Shown in pieces: positions 8,991-17,999 of a stretch of DNA of 64,000 nt. The stretch is from Spirosoma oryzicola. Lineage in GTDB: Bacteria > Bacteroidota > Bacteroidia > Cytophagales > Spirosomataceae. The DNA lies in assembly GCF_021233055.1 (NCBI RefSeq), contig NZ_CP089538.1, forward strand, positions 539,501 to 603,500. Reading direction: 5' to 3'. Position numbers and translations under genes: made by a program. Within the stretch, counting starts at the first letter, position 1; each line of letters opens with the position of its first letter. The notes below the pieces were generated by a model. The model did not search any database, was not told the origin of the DNA, and was given only the letters and a program-made list of their open reading frames with translations.

Positions 8991-10550
8991 ATGAGATTTG
9001 TCCTTTGCTGCTTTTGTTGTCTATGGCTGTTGCTTTTCCCTGTATCTGCCTCTTATAGCCAACGCATTAACCAATATGATGTAGAAGCAGGAGGAATGAT
9101 TTCTTCTAATCATACTCCATTCTGGTTAAGAGCGAATCAATATGGTACAGTCCCTTTACAAACGCCCTTGCTCCGCCTGAATGTAAGTCTCCGCGCCGAT
9201 TACTTATCCGTGGACAGTACGGGGCATCGGCCAAAAGCTGATTGGGGATACGGCCTGAATGTAGTATCGAACGCAGGTCAAACGAGTCAATTACTTTTGG
9301 CCGAAGCATATATTAAGGGGAGGGTAGGCGCTTTTGAGCTTTATGCGGGTCGCCGGAAAGAAATTATTGGGTTAGTTGATACGCTGCTAACCACCGGAGC
9401 TTATGCTTGGTCAGGAAATGCGCTTCCCATACCCAAAATTCAGATCGGTTTACCTGCATTCACATCAATCCCGTTCACAAAAGGTGTCGTATCTGTGCTG
9501 GGCGCTTGGTCGCACGGATGGTTCGAAAACTCAGATCGTTTAATAAAGGGCTCTTACTTACATCAAAAATATCTGTATCTACGATTAGGAAAGCCATCCT
9601 GGAAGATTCGTTTATACGGAGGTTTCAATCACCAAGTCATTTGGGCCGGGCAAGCAGATCCTGGCGTCTTACCACCAAATATTGCTGTCAATGGGAAGTT
9701 ACCATCCAATATTCGCTATTATCCAAATGTAGTTCTTGGAACACAGGGAAACGATTTTATCAATGATGGTAATCTTACATCCTTTGAAGATAACCGAATC
9801 GGTAACCATTTGGGCTCTGTCGACATAGCCGCTGATGTTGATCTGGCTAACTGGAATGTGTATGCTTATCGGCAATTCTTATACGACGATGGCTCTCTGT
9901 TTTACGGCACCAACTTGCAGGATGGGTTAAACGGTATTCGTATTAAGAACATGAATCAGCCAACTGGGTCTGCCTTTTTTCTCCGGCAGTTTACGTTCGA
10001 GTATCTTTTTACTGGTAGCCAGGGGGGGGCAGAATTTGTTATTGATGACCCGGAGCGTAGAGGTCGAGATAATTATTTTAACCATAGCCAGTTTGTAGAT
10101 GGATGGACGTACTTCGGACGTACAATAGGAACCCCCTTTCTAACATCAAGAGCTGAAGTCAACCCGAATTTGACTAGATTTAGTCCCGCTATTGCTAATA
10201 ATCGGGTTAGCGCCTTTCATGTCGGTCTTAGTGCCCTGATAGTCGATAAGATCGATTTGACAACGCGATTGTCCTATAGTATTAATGCTGGAACGTATGA
10301 TATTCCATTCATTAGCTTGCCTCGTCAGTTTTCAGGATTAATATCGCTGGCCGTTCCCATAGGCATTCTAGGCGGCTCTACAATAAATGCTTCCGTCGCT
10401 GCTGATGTAGGTGAATTGTTGCCGAGAAGCGTTGGTGCTTACCTGGGAATACGTAAAGTTGGATTTTTAGGCCGGAAACCAGCCAACAAGAAGCTATCTT
10501 CCGGAGCAGACAAGCGTTCGGATTTTCAAAAGGCTAACCATCGTTGGTAA
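8991..10550 (+). CDS. Capsule assembly Wzi family outer-membrane protein (second paralogue)
   Basis: 519 aa from ATG 8991, which gives a standard signal peptide (MRFVLCCFCCLWLLLFPVSA, then SYSQ). An in-frame ATG at 8946 overlaps the previous stop codon (ATGA) and is a possible alternative start. It shares with the first paralogue the TPFWLRANQYG motif, AYAWSGNALPIPKIQI, FVIDDPERRGRDNYFNH and a C-terminal barrel pattern. The role is presumably capsule surface attachment or export, together with the upstream phosphotransferase. The basic tail of about 25 residues (RKPANKKLSSGADKRSD) is not typical of a barrel end and may be non-structural. Confidence 0.8.
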   Translation: MRFVLCCFCCLWLLLFPVSASYSQRINQYDVEAGGMISSNHTPFWLRANQYGTVPLQTPLLRLNVSLRADYLSVDSTGHRPKADWGYGLNVVSNAGQTSQLLLAEAYIKGRVGAFELYAGRRKEIIGLVDTLLTTGAYAWSGNALPIPKIQIGLPAFTSIPFTKGVVSVLGAWSHGWFENSDRLIKGSYLHQKYLYLRLGKPSWKIRLYGGFNHQVIWAGQADPGVLPPNIAVNGKLPSNIRYYPNVVLGTQGNDFINDGNLTSFEDNRIGNHLGSVDIAADVDLANWNVYAYRQFLYDDGSLFYGTNLQDGLNGIRIKNMNQPTGSAFFLRQFTFEYLFTGSQGGAEFVIDDPERRGRDNYFNHSQFVDGWTYFGRTIGTPFLTSRAEVNPNLTRFSPAIANNRVSAFHVGLSALIVDKIDLTTRLSYSINAGTYDIPFISLPRQFSGLISLAVPIGILGGSTINASVAADVGELLPRSVGAYLGIRKVGFLGRKPANKKLSSGADKRSDFQKANHRW

Positions 10551-10663
10551 GTGCGCTGAATAAGTTTTTAAACTCAGTTTTATTTTTTGGGCAAACCTAT
10601 CCTTGGCATTTGACGAAGGTTTTTATTTTTGTGCGTACAGAGATTAGTCAAGTAAGGGGTAGG

Positions 10664-11914
10664 ATGGCGAGGATGAACAGGATAGTAAGTGTAATAAGCG
10701 TATTAGTCTTTCTAAACCTTATTTTTTCTTGCGGGCAAAGCACGCAAAAACAGTTAGATAAGTCAGCAAAAGAATTGCGCAACTGTGCCGACGAGCAGGT
10801 TCTCACACCTGAACAACAAGCGGCTGTTCGACAGGAAATCCATGCTGACCAGAAAGCTCAGCAGATTGAACACATCTTTCAGCAGAAAGTACGTGAAGGT
10901 CTAAACGGTAACGTTCTGGTAGCACAGAAGGGAATGGTCCTTTACAAGCATTGCTTCGGCTTGGGCCATTTCGAGCGGGGGCAACGGGATACACTAGTCG
11001 ATGATTCAAAGTTTCAACTGGCATCGCTGTCAAAAACGTTCACGGCTGTCGGTACACTCAAGCTTATCGAGCTGGGTAAGTTGAAATTTGAAGATACTAT
11101 TCAAAAATTCTATCCTGATTTTCCTTATCACGGTATTACGATTCGCGAATTGCTGAGCCACCGAAGCGGGTTGCCGAACTATCAGTATGCCTTCGATGAT
11201 AGCATGAAGGTTAATTTCTATAAAAAAGAAAAGCCTTACCCGTCCAATGCAACCATTATGCATTGGTTCGCCACGGTGAAGCCTACTCCCAGAGCCTACA
11301 ACATTCCTGGTCGTGGTTTTAGCTACAGTAATACCAATTACATGGTGCTGGCGTCAATCATCGAAAAAGTGTCGGGTAAAAGCTACGAAGAGTACATACA
11401 CGCTACAATTTTCGAACCGCTGGGAATGCATCAGACCTTTGTGGCGACGACAAAAAATGAGTTGTTCAATCAGCATAAAACGGCAGGTTATCAATGGAAC
11501 CGACGAATACCGAAAGATTACTATGATGATGTCGTCGGTGATAAAGGTATTTACTCAACCATCGGCGATCTATTTCGATGGTATCGAGCGCTCAATGGCG
11601 ATTGTGTCTTACAGAAAAAGACATTGCAGGAAGCCTTTGTGCCGCGGAGTTTTGAGAAAAAAGGAGCAAAGAATTACGGCTACGGCTTCCGAATGATGCT
11701 CGGCGACGATAATCAACCTGAATTTATTTACCATTCAGGCTGGTGGAAAGGGTACAACACCATGTTCTGGTTTAGTCCAAAAGATGAGTACGTCATCATA
11801 ATGCTAGGCAATAAATACAACAAAACGGTATATCGGGTAAAAGAGCTCATCGATGTTCTCCGAAGTGATTCAAAAAGTACAGACACTGCGGAAGAAACGG
11901 AGGCAGAAATATGA
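10664..11914 (+). CDS. Beta-lactamase-family serine hydrolase lipoprotein
   Basis: 416 aa from ATG 10664 (another ATG at 10673 follows a GAGG). The N-terminus is a lipoprotein signal (lipobox LIFSC). The class C beta-lactamase/DD-peptidase fold motifs are present: SLSK (Ser nucleophile and Lys), YSNTNY (the YxN motif), and HSG near the C-terminus in place of KTG. This family includes penicillin-binding esterases, D-aminopeptidases and peptidoglycan hydrolases; resistance activity is not implied. It likely acts in the periplasm, attached to a membrane. The ORF could start at 10544 but that would overlap the previous gene and hide the lipobox. A hairpin terminator directly follows. Confidence 0.85.
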   Translation: MARMNRIVSVISVLVFLNLIFSCGQSTQKQLDKSAKELRNCADEQVLTPEQQAAVRQEIHADQKAQQIEHIFQQKVREGLNGNVLVAQKGMVLYKHCFGLGHFERGQRDTLVDDSKFQLASLSKTFTAVGTLKLIELGKLKFEDTIQKFYPDFPYHGITIRELLSHRSGLPNYQYAFDDSMKVNFYKKEKPYPSNATIMHWFATVKPTPRAYNIPGRGFSYSNTNYMVLASIIEKVSGKSYEEYIHATIFEPLGMHQTFVATTKNELFNQHKTAGYQWNRRIPKDYYDDVVGDKGIYSTIGDLFRWYRALNGDCVLQKKTLQEAFVPRSFEKKGAKNYGYGFRMMLGDDNQPEFIYHSGWWKGYNTMFWFSPKDEYVIIMLGNKYNKTVYRVKELIDVLRSDSKSTDTAEETEAEI

Positions 11915-11918
11915 GTAG

Positions 11919-11942
11919 AGCCGACCTGAGTGTCGGCTTTTT
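11919..11942 (+). terminator. Rho-independent terminator after the beta-lactamase-family gene
   Basis: AGCCGAC (11919-11925) and GTCGGCT (11932-11938) pair around a six-base loop and continue into a T run. It lies over the ATG at 11911, which argues against that codon as the start of the next gene. Confidence 0.85.
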
Positions 11943-11985
11943 CATGCAATTATCATCGGCCCTGTTGCTAACCTTACGCCTTTAT

Positions 11986-12912
11986 ATGCGCAATCTATTC
12001 GCTACTACACTTTTAACCATGCTCCTAACGCAAACGGCCCATTCGCAGGAAGTAATAAAGTTATGGCCTGATGGAGCCATTCCCAATGCTATTGCTGGGG
12101 CACAGATCGAAGAGAAATCAGATCCTGGGAATGACGGAATCATGCGGATCAGTAACGTATCCGTACCGACGCTTACGGCTTACCTGCCCGCCAAGAACAA
12201 CGCAACGGGGACTGCTGTGATGATCTGCCCAGGTGGCGGGTATTCGATTCTTGCATCAGGCCACGAAGGCGTTGATATTGCCAAGTGGTTTAATGAGATG
12301 GGCATAACGGCTTTTGTACTGAAATATCGGCTGCCCAACGAAGCGATCATGACCAATCAACAGGAGGTGCCGCTTCTGGACGCCATGCAGGGAATGACCC
12401 TGATTCGGCAAAACGCAACCAAATACAATATTGATCCAAACAAGATAGGGGTTATGGGCTTCTCTGCGGGGGGGCACCTAGCTTCTACGCTGGCAACGCA
12501 CTACCACCGTGGCCCTAAAGCGAATGAAGTGGCTAAACCAAACTTCGCGATTTTGATGTACCCCGTGATAACCTTGGGAGAGAAAGCCCATACGGGTTCA
12601 AGGGATAAATTATTGGGAAAGCTAAATACATCCGCCGAGATGCTGGCGTACTATTCCAACGAGCTACAAGTCTCCAATCAAACGCCACCGACATTTCTTG
12701 TTCACTCGGAGGACGACAAAGCGGTACCCGTTGAAAACAGCATTAACTATTATCTGGCCTGTTTAAAAAATAACATACCTGTCGAGATGCATCTTTATCC
12801 AACTGGTGGGCATGGATATGGACTTCGTACGGCAAAATTTGGCTCGTTGAATACTTGGCCCGCGGCCTGTAAAGCGTGGTTGACTGCCTTGACCGCTGCA
12901 AAGCAAAATTAG
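11986..12912 (+). CDS. Secreted alpha/beta hydrolase (acetylxylan-esterase-like)
   Basis: 308 aa from ATG 11986, giving a signal peptide (MRNLFATTLLTMLLTQTAHSQ). It has the oxyanion region CPGGGY, the nucleophile elbow GFSAGG, an acid in HSEDDKAVP and the catalytic histidine in GGHGYG, in the correct order for an alpha/beta hydrolase of the BD-FAE/esterase-lipase type. Such enzymes remove acetyl or feruloyl groups from plant polysaccharides or act on small esters. No CAZyme neighbour is present to fix the substrate. Starts at 11911 or 11944 are possible but run through, or sit directly after, a terminator. Confidence 0.85.
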   Translation: MRNLFATTLLTMLLTQTAHSQEVIKLWPDGAIPNAIAGAQIEEKSDPGNDGIMRISNVSVPTLTAYLPAKNNATGTAVMICPGGGYSILASGHEGVDIAKWFNEMGITAFVLKYRLPNEAIMTNQQEVPLLDAMQGMTLIRQNATKYNIDPNKIGVMGFSAGGHLASTLATHYHRGPKANEVAKPNFAILMYPVITLGEKAHTGSRDKLLGKLNTSAEMLAYYSNELQVSNQTPPTFLVHSEDDKAVPVENSINYYLACLKNNIPVEMHLYPTGGHGYGLRTAKFGSLNTWPAACKAWLTALTAAKQN

Positions 12913-12932
12913 TAAGTCGCTTTTGGCGAAAG

Positions 12933-12994
12933 ATGCCCGTTTCCGCTGCCAATAAACCGATAATCTACGGTTTATTGGCAGCGGAAACGGGCAT
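12933..12994. repeat. Perfect 27-bp inverted repeat with 8-base loop
   Basis: Arms 12933-12959 and 12968-12994 are exact reverse complements. They begin 21 bases after the hydrolase stop. No T run follows, so it is not a textbook terminator on the plus strand, although the hairpin would be extremely stable. DUF1573 converges from the other side with its own terminator. Confidence 0.9.
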
Positions 12995-13036
12995 TATGGC
13001 TGGTAGTGGCAGAAGAGTATCTCGCTAGTAAGAAGC

Positions 13037-13067
13037 AAAAAAAAGCATCCGGTAAACAACCAGATGC
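13037..13067 (-). terminator. Rho-independent terminator of the DUF1573 gene
   Basis: On the minus strand GCATC-TGG and CCG-GATGC (bases 13045-13067) form a stem with one mismatch, followed by eight T (13037-13044). Confidence 0.85.
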
Positions 13068-13100
13068 CTTTCGTGACCACACTATTAACCCTTCAGCGTG

Positions 13101-13541
13101 TTAGCGTGATTTCTTTTTGTCTTTGCCAGCAGGAGCTGCAGCAGGGCTAGCCGCCGTTTGAGCATCTTTTTGAGCAACGACTTCACCTTTCAGGTAAAGA
13201 ACAGTTTGACCGGCCTCGGCATTGCTTGTTACCGTAACCGATTTATTGAATGGACCAGCCGCAGCAGCATTGAATGTAGCTGATACCGTACCCGTTTTGC
13301 CCGGCATTACTGGTTCGCGCGTCCAATTTGGTTTGGTGCAGCCGCAAGAAGCCGTAGCATCATTGATGACAATAGGATCAGTACCCGAGTTCTTAAATTC
13401 GAACACGTACGTTACTGGCTTGCCTTGCTCAACTTTACCGAAGTCGTGAGTCTCTTTAGCAAACTTCAGGACTCCCTTCTGTGCGTAGCCTACTGCGACA
13501 AACACAAATAAAGCTACGAAAAGTGAAAAAAACTTTTTCAT
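13101..13541 (-). CDS. DUF1573 domain protein, periplasmic
   Basis: 146 aa with signal peptide (MKKFFSLFVALFVFVAVGYAQ). The DUF1573 signature is complete: HDFGKVEQGKPVTYVFEFKN, then ASCGCTKP, a proline-glycine turn and a final beta strand (LYLKGEVV). These proteins are Ig-like (ASPM/SPD-2/Hydin-like) folds very common in Bacteroidota. The function is unknown, and the paired cysteines in SCGCT are characteristic. The last 25 residues are Ala/Lys rich (AASPAAAPAGKDKKKSR) and probably disordered. Confidence 0.9.
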   Translation of the reverse strand: MKKFFSLFVALFVFVAVGYAQKGVLKFAKETHDFGKVEQGKPVTYVFEFKNSGTDPIVINDATASCGCTKPNWTREPVMPGKTGTVSATFNAAAAGPFNKSVTVTSNAEAGQTVLYLKGEVVAQKDAQTAASPAAAPAGKDKKKSR

Positions 13542-13783
13542 TGGACTAAACGGAATTATGGTTTGGTTGTTTTACTAGTATACTCAGTAAATCGATTGTA
13601 GAGCAAAGAGTCTGCCAAATGCTAACTGCCTGCTGTTGACCTAACAAAGAAACAGAAAAAATCGTTTTTTTGAAAGCTGGGTTGTTTTGCCTTAAATTTA
13701 CTTTCGCATGACGCTCGAAAGCGGGTATCATTCGCACCCTATGAGAAATTAAATGTTGGACGCTTTCAACCCGTAGCTCCGCT

Positions 13784-16192
13784 GTGATAGCAAACGAACA
13801 ACTCCGCTCGACTGATATTTTAACTCGCGAAAAAATCCTATCTGATTACCGAATGGCCTGCGAAAGCCGACAGGTAAGTTTATTAGGTCGGCGCGACGTT
13901 ATGGGCGGACGCGCGAAATTCGGAATCTTCGGCGATGGCAAAGAATTGGCGCAGATTGCAGCAGCCAGCGCTTTTCGTCGGGGCGATTTTCGTTCGGGGT
14001 ATTACCGCGACCAAACGTTCGTAGCTGCTTTGGGTGAACTTAGCTGGCAGGAATTTTTTGCCCAGCTGTATGCCCATACCGATCTAGTGGCCGAGCCTAA
14101 TACGGGGGGGCGGTCCATGAATGGACACTACGCTACTCGCTGGCTCGATGACCAGGGGCTGTGGCTTAATCAAACAGAACTGTTTAATTCTGTCTGCGAC
14201 ATATCACCGACAGCCGGGCAAATCCCGAGAGCGGTTGGACTAGCGTATGCATCGAAGCTTTTTCGAAACAACGAAGCATTGCGTGAGATGACCAGCTTCT
14301 CTCACAACGGGAACGAGATCGTGTTTGCTACCATTGGCGATGCGTCTACGTCACAAGGCATGTTCTGGGAGGCAATGAATGCCGTCGGGGTCTTACAGGT
14401 ACCACTGCTGATGTCGATCTGGGATGATGGCTATGGTATTTCGGTGCCCGTTGAGTACCAGACAACGAAAGGGAGTATCTCAAAGGCGTTGGCCGGTTTT
14501 CAACGCGAGGGACAAGAGGAAAAAGGAATCGAAATTTTTACCGTCAAAGGCTGGGACTACGCAGCGTTGCTGGAAACGTATCAGCAAGCCGCTCGTATCT
14601 GCCGGGAAGAACATGTGCCCGTGCTGGTTCACGTACAAGAACTCACGCAGCCACAGGGCCATTCGACGTCTGGTTCGCACGAACGCTATAAGTCGAAAGA
14701 ACGACTTGCTTGGGAAGCGGACCGAGACTGTAACCGGATATTTCGCCAATGGATTCTCGAGAATGGCTACGCCACAAGCGATGAGTTAGAAGCTATCGAA
14801 GCGGAATCCAAACAAGTCGCTAAGAAGGCTCGGCTTGATGCATGGCATGCATCCGAAGCGTCGATGAGAGAAGATCTTGAGACTGCGCTGGCTTTACTTC
14901 AGCAGACCGCAAGGCATAATTCAAAATCGGCTGTGCTAATGGCACTTCGGGAGGAATTACGTACAACGGTCAATCCCTTGCGCCGAGATGCTGTTTCCAC
15001 TGTTCGGAAAGCGTTGCGAATACTTCGGAACGACCCAGGGACTGCCCGGCAAAAGCTGAAAGCATGGCTGGAACGAACCAACGAAGCGAATGCTGATCGG
15101 TACAACTCACACCTTTATAGCCATTCGCCCGAATCGCCGATGCTGGTAGAGGCTATGCCCGCGCATTACGCCGACGACGCTGTACAGGTAGACGGCTATG
15201 TGCTGATGCAGCGATATTTTGATAGCTTATTTGCCCGAGATGCTCGGGTCGTTGCGCTGGGAGAAGACGTGGGTATGATTGGCGATGTAAACCAGGGGTT
15301 TGCTGGTTTGCAGGAAAAGTACGGCGAAATCCGAATTACTGATACGGGTATTCGTGAAACAACCATCATTGGACAGGGCATTGGGCTGGCGATGCGGGGC
15401 TTGCGGCCGATCGTTGAAATCCAGTACTTCGACTATGTCTATTACGCGTTAGCGACGCTTACCGACGATCTGGCAACGTTGCTTTACCGTACCAAAGGTG
15501 GGCAAAAAGCGCCTGTCATCATTCGGACGCGTGGCCATCGACTGGAAGGAATATGGCATTCAGGATCACCGCTGAGTGCGATGCTCGGTAGCTTGCGCGG
15601 GCTGCACGTACTGGTACCGCGTAACATGACCCAGGCTGCTGGCTTTTACAATACGCTGATCAAAGGAGACGATCCGGCCTTGCTGATCGAATCCTTGAAT
15701 GGCTACCGGCTTAAAGAAAAGCTTCCCGACAACCTAGCCGAGTTTTGTGTTCCGCTTGGGGTGCCTGAAATACTGCGGAGCGGTTCAGACGTAACGGTTG
15801 TCACGTATGGATCAATGTGCCGATTTGTTATGGAGGCCGCTAGCCAGCTGGCCGATCTGGGTATAAGCGTCGAGGTTATCGATGTTCAGTCGTTGTTGCC
15901 GTTTGACGTCCATCATTCCATTGTTGAGTCTATAAAAAAAACAAATCGCGTTATCTTCGCCGACGAAGATGTCCCCGGTGGTGCGTCGGCGTACATGATG
16001 CAGCAGGTAGTAGAAGGTCAAAATGCCTATCGCTACCTGGACTCCGTTCCTAAAACAATCTCGGCTAAGGCCCATCGTCCACCGTATGGATCAGACGGGG
16101 ATTATTTTTCGAAGCCAAGCGTTGATGATGTGATCGACACGGTGTACTCACTGATGAGTGAGTGCGAACCCGACCGATTTCCCGCTATATAA
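13784..16192 (+). CDS. Fused alpha/beta E1 subunit of a thiamine-dependent 2-oxoacid dehydrogenase (branched-chain type)
   Basis: 802 aa with a GTG start at 13784; an upstream ATG runs into a stop. Residues 1 to about 370 are the E1-alpha half with the thiamine diphosphate motif GDASTSQGM...DDGYGIS. From about 470 on it is the E1-beta half (GEDVGMIGDVNQGF, ITDTGIRETTIIGQGIG, VEIQYFDY, FADEDVPGGASAYM). Such fused E1 proteins decarboxylate branched-chain 2-oxoacids or pyruvate and pass the acyl group to lipoyl-E2. Bacteroidota commonly carry this fusion. E2 and E3 are not in the window. The substrate cannot be assigned from sequence alone. Confidence 0.9.
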   Translation: MIANEQLRSTDILTREKILSDYRMACESRQVSLLGRRDVMGGRAKFGIFGDGKELAQIAAASAFRRGDFRSGYYRDQTFVAALGELSWQEFFAQLYAHTDLVAEPNTGGRSMNGHYATRWLDDQGLWLNQTELFNSVCDISPTAGQIPRAVGLAYASKLFRNNEALREMTSFSHNGNEIVFATIGDASTSQGMFWEAMNAVGVLQVPLLMSIWDDGYGISVPVEYQTTKGSISKALAGFQREGQEEKGIEIFTVKGWDYAALLETYQQAARICREEHVPVLVHVQELTQPQGHSTSGSHERYKSKERLAWEADRDCNRIFRQWILENGYATSDELEAIEAESKQVAKKARLDAWHASEASMREDLETALALLQQTARHNSKSAVLMALREELRTTVNPLRRDAVSTVRKALRILRNDPGTARQKLKAWLERTNEANADRYNSHLYSHSPESPMLVEAMPAHYADDAVQVDGYVLMQRYFDSLFARDARVVALGEDVGMIGDVNQGFAGLQEKYGEIRITDTGIRETTIIGQGIGLAMRGLRPIVEIQYFDYVYYALATLTDDLATLLYRTKGGQKAPVIIRTRGHRLEGIWHSGSPLSAMLGSLRGLHVLVPRNMTQAAGFYNTLIKGDDPALLIESLNGYRLKEKLPDNLAEFCVPLGVPEILRSGSDVTVVTYGSMCRFVMEAASQLADLGISVEVIDVQSLLPFDVHHSIVESIKKTNRVIFADEDVPGGASAYMMQQVVEGQNAYRYLDSVPKTISAKAHRPPYGSDGDYFSKPSVDDVIDTVYSLMSECEPDRFPAI

Positions 16193-16246
16193 TCACTGAT
16201 CGATTGAAAAGTCGAACGGCATTCAATCAATCGGTCCTCTTTTGCC

Positions 16247-17980
16247 ATGTCTTACTTTGACGATATACAGTCCGGTATTCGGACTACACTCAAGGGATTA
16301 AGTCTGACGTTGCAACACATACGCAATGCAACGCATCGCCGGACGCCCGAAGGAATTGCCGACGCCAATTATTTTGATCAGCAAAATGGGCTGGTCACGC
16401 TTCAATACCCGCACGAGCAGCTTCCTATTCCTGACAATGGTCGTTATCGGCTTCGTAATGAAATTGAGGATTGCATCGTTTGCGATAAATGCGCTAAAGT
16501 ATGCCCGGTCGATTGCATTACTATCGACGCTATTAAAGCCACAGAAGAAGTCGGACGGGCTTCTGATGGGTCTCCAATTCGATTGTACGCGGCCAAGTTC
16601 GACATCGATATGGCTAAGTGCTGCTATTGCGGTCTGTGCACCGCCGTTTGTCCAACTGAGTGTCTGACGATGGACAAAAAGTTCGACTACAGCGAGTTCG
16701 AGCTTGGAAAATTAACGTATGAGTTCTCGAACCTGACGGCTGAACAAGCGGACGAAAAACGATCCCTGTACGAGCAATTTCTTCGCGAAAAAGAAGAGCA
16801 GAAAGCCGCTCAGGTAGCCGCCAAAGCCGCAGCCCAACCAACCGCTGAAAGCGCACCTGTTGCCAAGCCCAAACCGGCATTCCGGCCCACCGCCAAGCCA
16901 GCCGCAACTCCGCCACCTGCTGAACCTGCCAACTCGGAGGGTTCATCTATTGAGCACCCGTTAACGGACGCTACGCCGGACGAAATGCAGCAGATTGCCC
17001 AGGGCGGTCTGGAAACGACGAAACGGCCTGTATTCCGCCCAACGAAAAAAACAGCAAATCCGCCTACTGAGGTTCCAAACGAAGCGAAAACTGACGATGT
17101 TACTAATGAACTGGTGACAGGGGAGAAGCCTGCTGAAGCCCCACCAAAACCGAAAGCGCCAGGTGGATTCCGGCCAACGATGAAACCGCCAAAACCAGCT
17201 GACGAAAAACCAGCTGAGCAACCTGATCCTTCAGCAGCGGAAGAAACGCCCACGCCGAAACCGGCCTTTCGGCCAACGATGAAGCCACCTAAGCCGGTCG
17301 CTAACGACCTACCAGCGGATTCAGAAGCACAGCTGACCAACGAAGAAAGTAAACCAGAGCCGAAAGCGCGTCCGGCGTTCCGGCCCACCATGAAACCGAA
17401 ATCGGCTCAAATAGACGAACCTGCGCTCCGTAGTGAGGATGAAAAAACAGAGGCTATTGAGAACGTAAGCAAGGAAAGCTCATCGGCATCCGAAGATGAG
17501 AATGCCAAGCCGAAGCCTGCGGGTGGGTTCAGGCCGACCATGAAGCCAAAAGTAGCTGCACCTCCCAGTGAACCAGCGAACGATGTATCATCGGAAAAGT
17601 CGATTGGTCAGGATGCAGAAGAGGCAGCTATTGAAGAGCCTAAGCCAAAACCCGCCTTTCGGCCAACGATGAAGCCGAAGGCAAGTGAACCTCTGCCAAC
17701 GCCAGCTGAACCACAAAGCAGCGAAACGGATAACGTAATCTCAGAAAAACCAGAAGAGGAAAGTGATAAGCCTAAACCGGTTTTTCGCCCGACGATGAAG
17801 CCGAAGGGTACACCGGTTTCTGAACCCGAAAAAGGGCCGTCGTCGGAAGGTACTGTTGCCCAGAGCTCAGCAACCCAGCCGGAGGAAGCGCCCAAGCCTA
17901 AAGCCACTTTTCGGCCAACGATGAAGCCCAAAGTAGCTCCTCCAAAACCGGCGTCGGATGACGAAACGGCATCAGAATAA
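16247..17980 (+). CDS. nuoI: NADH-quinone oxidoreductase subunit I with a long repetitive C-terminal extension
   Basis: 577 aa. Residues 1 to about 165 are a normal NuoI ferredoxin-like subunit with two 4Fe-4S motifs: C76, C79, C82, C86 and C125, C128, C131, C135. These clusters pass electrons towards quinone in complex I. From about residue 185 to the end there is a tail of about 390 residues rich in Pro, Lys, Glu and Ala. It has nine copies of an FRPTMKP-type motif (the first two are degenerate: FRPTAKP and FRPTKKT) spaced by acidic linkers. NuoI is usually 150-220 aa, so the tail is exceptional. It is followed within 20 bases by NuoJ. No other nuo genes are nearby. Confidence 0.85.
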   Translation: MSYFDDIQSGIRTTLKGLSLTLQHIRNATHRRTPEGIADANYFDQQNGLVTLQYPHEQLPIPDNGRYRLRNEIEDCIVCDKCAKVCPVDCITIDAIKATEEVGRASDGSPIRLYAAKFDIDMAKCCYCGLCTAVCPTECLTMDKKFDYSEFELGKLTYEFSNLTAEQADEKRSLYEQFLREKEEQKAAQVAAKAAAQPTAESAPVAKPKPAFRPTAKPAATPPPAEPANSEGSSIEHPLTDATPDEMQQIAQGGLETTKRPVFRPTKKTANPPTEVPNEAKTDDVTNELVTGEKPAEAPPKPKAPGGFRPTMKPPKPADEKPAEQPDPSAAEETPTPKPAFRPTMKPPKPVANDLPADSEAQLTNEESKPEPKARPAFRPTMKPKSAQIDEPALRSEDEKTEAIENVSKESSSASEDENAKPKPAGGFRPTMKPKVAAPPSEPANDVSSEKSIGQDAEEAAIEEPKPKPAFRPTMKPKASEPLPTPAEPQSSETDNVISEKPEEESDKPKPVFRPTMKPKGTPVSEPEKGPSSEGTVAQSSATQPEEAPKPKATFRPTMKPKVAPPKPASDDETASE

Positions 17981-17999
17981 CTAGACAAACGGAAGATCT

